Assembly (NCBI GenBank): GCA_002479245.1
Contig: DLMG01000066.1
Span: 1 to 8,302 of the forward strand
Direction: 5' to 3'
Origin: Verrucomicrobia subdivision 3 bacterium UBA7542
Lineage (GTDB): Bacteria; Verrucomicrobiota; Verrucomicrobiia; Limisphaerales; UBA11358
Length of the DNA: 8,302 nt
The translations under genes were made by a program, and so were the position numbers. The notes under the pieces were generated by a model that was not told the DNA's origin, did no database searches, and was given only the letters and a program-made list of their open reading frames with translations. Position 1 is the first letter of the stretch, and each line of letters starts with the position of its first letter. This document shows, piece after piece, positions 6,427 to 8,302 of the stretch.

Positions 6427-7461
6427 TCACTGTTTTTCCCCTGTTCCCGCCAGCGCCGCGTTGCGTTCCTGCAACGATTTTTGGAGATACTGGTCCTCCG
6501 GGGCTTCGAGCCAGGCGGTGTACCAGATATCGCCCAGCATCTGGCCGGCCTTGACGAGCTGGCCGTCGAGGCACGCGCGGCCCTCCAAGCCCTTGTCCCC
6601 TTCGCCGGTGAGCTTGCCTTCCTTCTCCAGCTCATAAAGCGGCCCGACCAGTTTGTTTTGTTCGACGATATAGCTCACGGCGTCGCGGAACATGCCGTCC
6701 GGCTGGCCCGCATTTTTAATGCGCTCGGCGGGATGAATTTTCCCCGCCAGTTTCCCGGCGTTTATTCCGCCGGTCTGGCGAAAGTACCCGCCGTCAATCC
6801 ACGCGTGAAATTTCAGGCTGGTCGTGTAACCGTGCGGATTGTCGCCCACCCAGCCATTGAAATGCATCGTCGTGTGCAGCGGCTGCGAACCGTCACCAAC
6901 AAAATGCCCCATCACGCCCATGACATAGACGACGTTGGCCTGCGCATTGGCGATCTCCTCCGGCGTGCCGCCGTATTTCTGAAACGTTTTCAGGTAGCTG
7001 AAGCAGGATTTCAGTTTTTCGTAATATTCCGTGATGGCCCACGGCAGGAACCCGCTCAATTCGCGCGTGTGGTCGGCGTCCCTGGCCGGATCAATGAACG
7101 GAAATTTATCCGGGTGCGCCGCCCGCTCCCGCGCAATGATTGCGACAAAATCGTAACGCATCAACGGCAGCGTCTCCGGCGTCAGGCCGTAAAGCTTCAA
7201 ATCCTCCAAATCAATGTAATGGTCCGGCCCGTTGAAATGTTTCAGTGGCAAATCGCCCACATTCCGCCAGCGATCCGGCTCGCCCGCGAGAAACGCAATG
7301 CGCGCCCTTCTTTCAGGCGTCAGGGTGAACCCGCCGAAATCCGCCGGTAACGACGCCAGCGCCAGTTCGTTGATGGCGTGATGCCCTTCGTAATCCCACG
7401 CCCCGGCATTAAAAGTCAACGCCCCCAGCACCACTGCAATTGTGAGTAATTTTTGATGCAT
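6427..7461 (-). CDS. Secreted S1/P1-type zinc-dependent nuclease
   Basis: An exported phosphodiesterase/nuclease of the S1/P1 family, which uses three zinc ions to cut single-stranded DNA or RNA and to remove 3'-phosphates. The 344-residue precursor starts with the signal peptide MHQKLLTIAVVLGALTFNAGA. Cleavage after residue 21 would expose Trp22, as needed because family members bind zinc through their N-terminal Trp. All nine expected ligand positions are visible: W22, H27, D63, H81, H186, D190, H196 (within GHFVGDGSQPLH), H219 and D223 (HAWID); the spacings W+5, H+4, H+10 and H+4 match P1 nuclease. The mature part, about 323 residues, is longer than the roughly 270 of fungal P1. The ATG at 7461 is preferred over the GTG at 7485 because AAGGA lies 7 bases before it and the signal peptide then begins properly. 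It is divergent from the deacetylase gene at 7780. Substrate and scavenging role are inferred from the family. Confidence 0.95.
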   Translation of the reverse strand: MHQKLLTIAVVLGALTFNAGAWDYEGHHAINELALASLPADFGGFTLTPERRARIAFLAGEPDRWRNVGDLPLKHFNGPDHYIDLEDLKLYGLTPETLPLMRYDFVAIIARERAAHPDKFPFIDPARDADHTRELSGFLPWAITEYYEKLKSCFSYLKTFQKYGGTPEEIANAQANVVYVMGVMGHFVGDGSQPLHTTMHFNGWVGDNPHGYTTSLKFHAWIDGGYFRQTGGINAGKLAGKIHPAERIKNAGQPDGMFRDAVSYIVEQNKLVGPLYELEKEGKLTGEGDKGLEGRACLDGQLVKAGQMLGDIWYTAWLEAPEDQYLQKSLQERNAALAGTGEKQ

Positions 7462-7506
7462 AAATGAATCCTTAATGCACACCACGTTAGCGGAACCCGC
7501 CGCTTA

Positions 7507-7542
7507 TGCAAAAAAGAATCTGCTGCCTTTGCAAAAACGAAT
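7507..7542. promoter_or_regulatory. 13-bp direct repeats upstream of the nuclease gene
   Basis: TGCAAAAAAGAAT (7507-7519) and TGCAAAAACGAAT (7530-7542) differ at one base. They are spaced 23 bases apart, about two helical turns, and lie 46-81 bases upstream of the nuclease ATG. They fall in an A/T-rich patch of otherwise GC-rich DNA. This arrangement would suit a dimeric regulator's binding site or a curved promoter region, but no regulator is identified and no strong -10/-35 pair is clear. Confidence 0.3.
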
Positions 7543-7595
7543 TGGCTTGGGGCCGGTAAAAATCGCGATCGGTGGCGGCGAACCGAAGATTGGCC

Positions 7596-7653
7596 CCTGG
7601 GAGCGCCGGCGTCTCGCCGGCCAGTTTCGCTGTCACACGCCGGCGCTCCCAGG
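7596..7653. repeat. REP-like hairpin with 17-bp perfect stem
   Basis: CCTGGGAGCGCCGGCGT (7596-7612) is the exact complement of 7637-7653, with a 24-base loop between. The loop includes a second GCCGGC palindrome. With a two-base bulge the pairing could extend outwards through ATTGG/CCAAAT. GC-rich GGGAGCGCCGGCGTCTCGCC units of this type recur between genes in verrucomicrobial genomes as I recall them, so this is probably a dispersed repeat. It lies between two divergently transcribed genes and therefore is not placed as a terminator. Confidence 0.75.
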
Positions 7654-7713
7654 CCAAATTTACCTGATGACAAATTCGTGTCCCTTCGTGTTCATCCATC
7701 CTCTCCACCCTCC

Positions 7714-7761
7714 GCAGTGCTGCTACGGAGGACGGGCGCAGTGTTGCTACGGAGGACGGGT
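7714..7761. repeat. 24-bp tandem duplication before the deacetylase gene
   Basis: Unit 1 (7714-7737) and unit 2 (7738-7761) each begin GCAGTG, contain TGCTACGGAGGACGGG, and differ at two bases. CCTCCG (7709-7714) can pair with CGGAGG (7726-7731), so each unit is half of a small hairpin-type repeat. The second GGAGG lies 24 bases before the GTG at 7780, too far to act as its ribosome binding site. Just upstream, TTCGTGT occurs twice 10 bases apart (7675-7681, 7685-7691). Confidence 0.75.
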
Positions 7762-7779
7762 TCGTGGTTAAATTTTCGC

Positions 7780-8302
7780 GTGAAAATCATCACCGACGAA
7801 CGCTGCGCCGGTTATTCGCGCCTCGGCCATCCCGAACGCCCGCTGCGCATCCTCGCCACACTCGAACTCCTGCGCAACCAGACCGAACTGCCGATTGAAT
7901 GGGCTGAACCGGGCCGGGTGAGCGACGCGCAAATTCTTCGTGCCCATTCGGCTGAACATCTTGCGCGCTTGAACGAGCCGGAGGATTTCGATGCCGACAC
8001 GCCGTTTTACGAAAACATCGCTGATTTCGCCCGCGCCTCCGCCGCCGCCGCCCTCGCCGCACTGACCGCCGCGCGCAATGGCGAAAGCGTTTTCAGTTTG
8101 ATGCGACCGCCCGGCCATCATGCCACCCGCGACCGGGCAATGGGCTTTTGTTACTTGAACAACATCGCCATCGCCGTGCTCGAAGCCGCAGCCACAGGCG
8201 CAAAGCGTGTCGCGGTTTTCGATTTCGACGTGCATCACGGCAACGGCACCGAAGCCATTTTACTCAACCGGCCCGGCACCGCGTTTTTCTCCATCCACCT
8301 GT
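7780..8302 (+). CDS. Histone deacetylase family protein (HDAC/AcuC-like), 3' end beyond window
   Basis: The first 174 codons of an arginase/deacetylase-superfamily zinc amidohydrolase, which removes acetyl or related acyl groups from lysine or polyamine-type substrates in the cytoplasm. The frame opens at GTG, followed by KIITDERCAGYSRLGHPERP; the HPERP motif (17-21) is typical of the family's N-terminus. The catalytic tandem His is H113-H114 in RPPGHHA. The GFCYLNNIAIA segment (122-132) follows, then VAVFDFDVHHGNGTE, where D150 and H152 are the expected zinc ligands. The SIH strand (171-173) is also present. The third zinc ligand (a later Asp) and the active-site Tyr lie beyond the edge. No Shine-Dalgarno is seen near the GTG. 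An in-frame GTG at 7741 is possible but falls inside the tandem repeat. The gene is divergent from the nuclease. The family also includes acetylpolyamine hydrolases and AcuC, so the substrate is open. Confidence 0.92.
   Translation, partial: MKIITDERCAGYSRLGHPERPLRILATLELLRNQTELPIEWAEPGRVSDAQILRAHSAEHLARLNEPEDFDADTPFYENIADFARASAAAALAALTAARNGESVFSLMRPPGHHATRDRAMGFCYLNNIAIAVLEAAATGAKRVAVFDFDVHHGNGTEAILLNRPGTAFFSIHL

Noticed and set aside
6096..6635. Minus-strand frame across the nuclease end and tRNA fragment
   Set aside because: It is out of frame with the nuclease and runs through the palindromes; the SNPSGP-type peptide is the usual false translation of a tRNA T arm.
6481..7350. Plus-strand open frame (289 codons) opposite the nuclease
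   Set aside because: The minus strand encodes an intact signal peptide and all zinc ligands; the plus frame is a shadow.
7714..7761. Short CRISPR-like or VNTR array
   Set aside because: Only two directly abutting units without spacers; a simple tandem duplication explains it.
7768..8238. Minus-strand open frame (156 codons) at the right end
   Set aside because: It is the complement of the deacetylase gene, which shows HPERP, PPGHHA and DVHHGNGT motifs on the plus strand.

Overview
The window looks like chromosomal DNA from a free-living, moderately GC-rich bacterium, most likely a verrucomicrobium (Pedosphaera/Limisphaerales type). This is inferred, not proven. The clues are a very long PAS-rich kinase, the NarL-type regulator, a bacterial S1/P1 nuclease, and hairpin repeats of the GGGAGCGCCGGCGTCTCGCC type, which I associate from memory with that phylum. 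No rRNA, intact tRNA, CRISPR array or complete mobile element is visible.

Layout. Bases 1-412 are a leader without a convincing gene, holding one weak promoter candidate and a 9-bp inverted repeat. Bases 413-1117 (+) encode a NarL/FixJ-type response regulator. Seventy-three bases further on, and convergent with it, 1191-5345 (-) encodes a 1384-residue soluble hybrid histidine kinase: REC, six PAS, GAF, a seventh PAS, HisKA_3, HATPase. HisKA_3 kinases normally signal to NarL-type regulators, so the two genes plausibly form one signalling pair, with the kinase's own N-terminal receiver as an extra input or brake.

Bases 5346-6426 carry no intact gene that I can defend. They hold hairpins, two diverged copies of a 64-bp segment whose differences fall mostly at silent codon positions (a coding relic), an AT-rich stretch between them, a basic C-terminal protein fragment ending at 6295, and a 79-bp composite repeat (6309-6387). 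In that repeat the 3' end of a tRNA, including CCA, sits between two palindromes.

Bases 6427-7461 (-) encode a secreted S1/P1-type zinc nuclease with all nine expected zinc-ligand positions. A 318-bp divergent intergenic region follows. It contains a pair of 13-bp direct repeats, a 17-bp perfect-stem hairpin and a 24-bp tandem duplication. From 7780 (+) to the window edge lies the first 174 codons of a histone-deacetylase-family (HDAC/AcuC-like) amidohydrolase, starting at GTG. The nuclease and deacetylase are divergent neighbours and no functional link can be read from the sequence.

The most unusual item is the tRNA-3'-end/palindrome element. The duplicated coding relic beside it suggests that this interval has been a site of insertion and decay.
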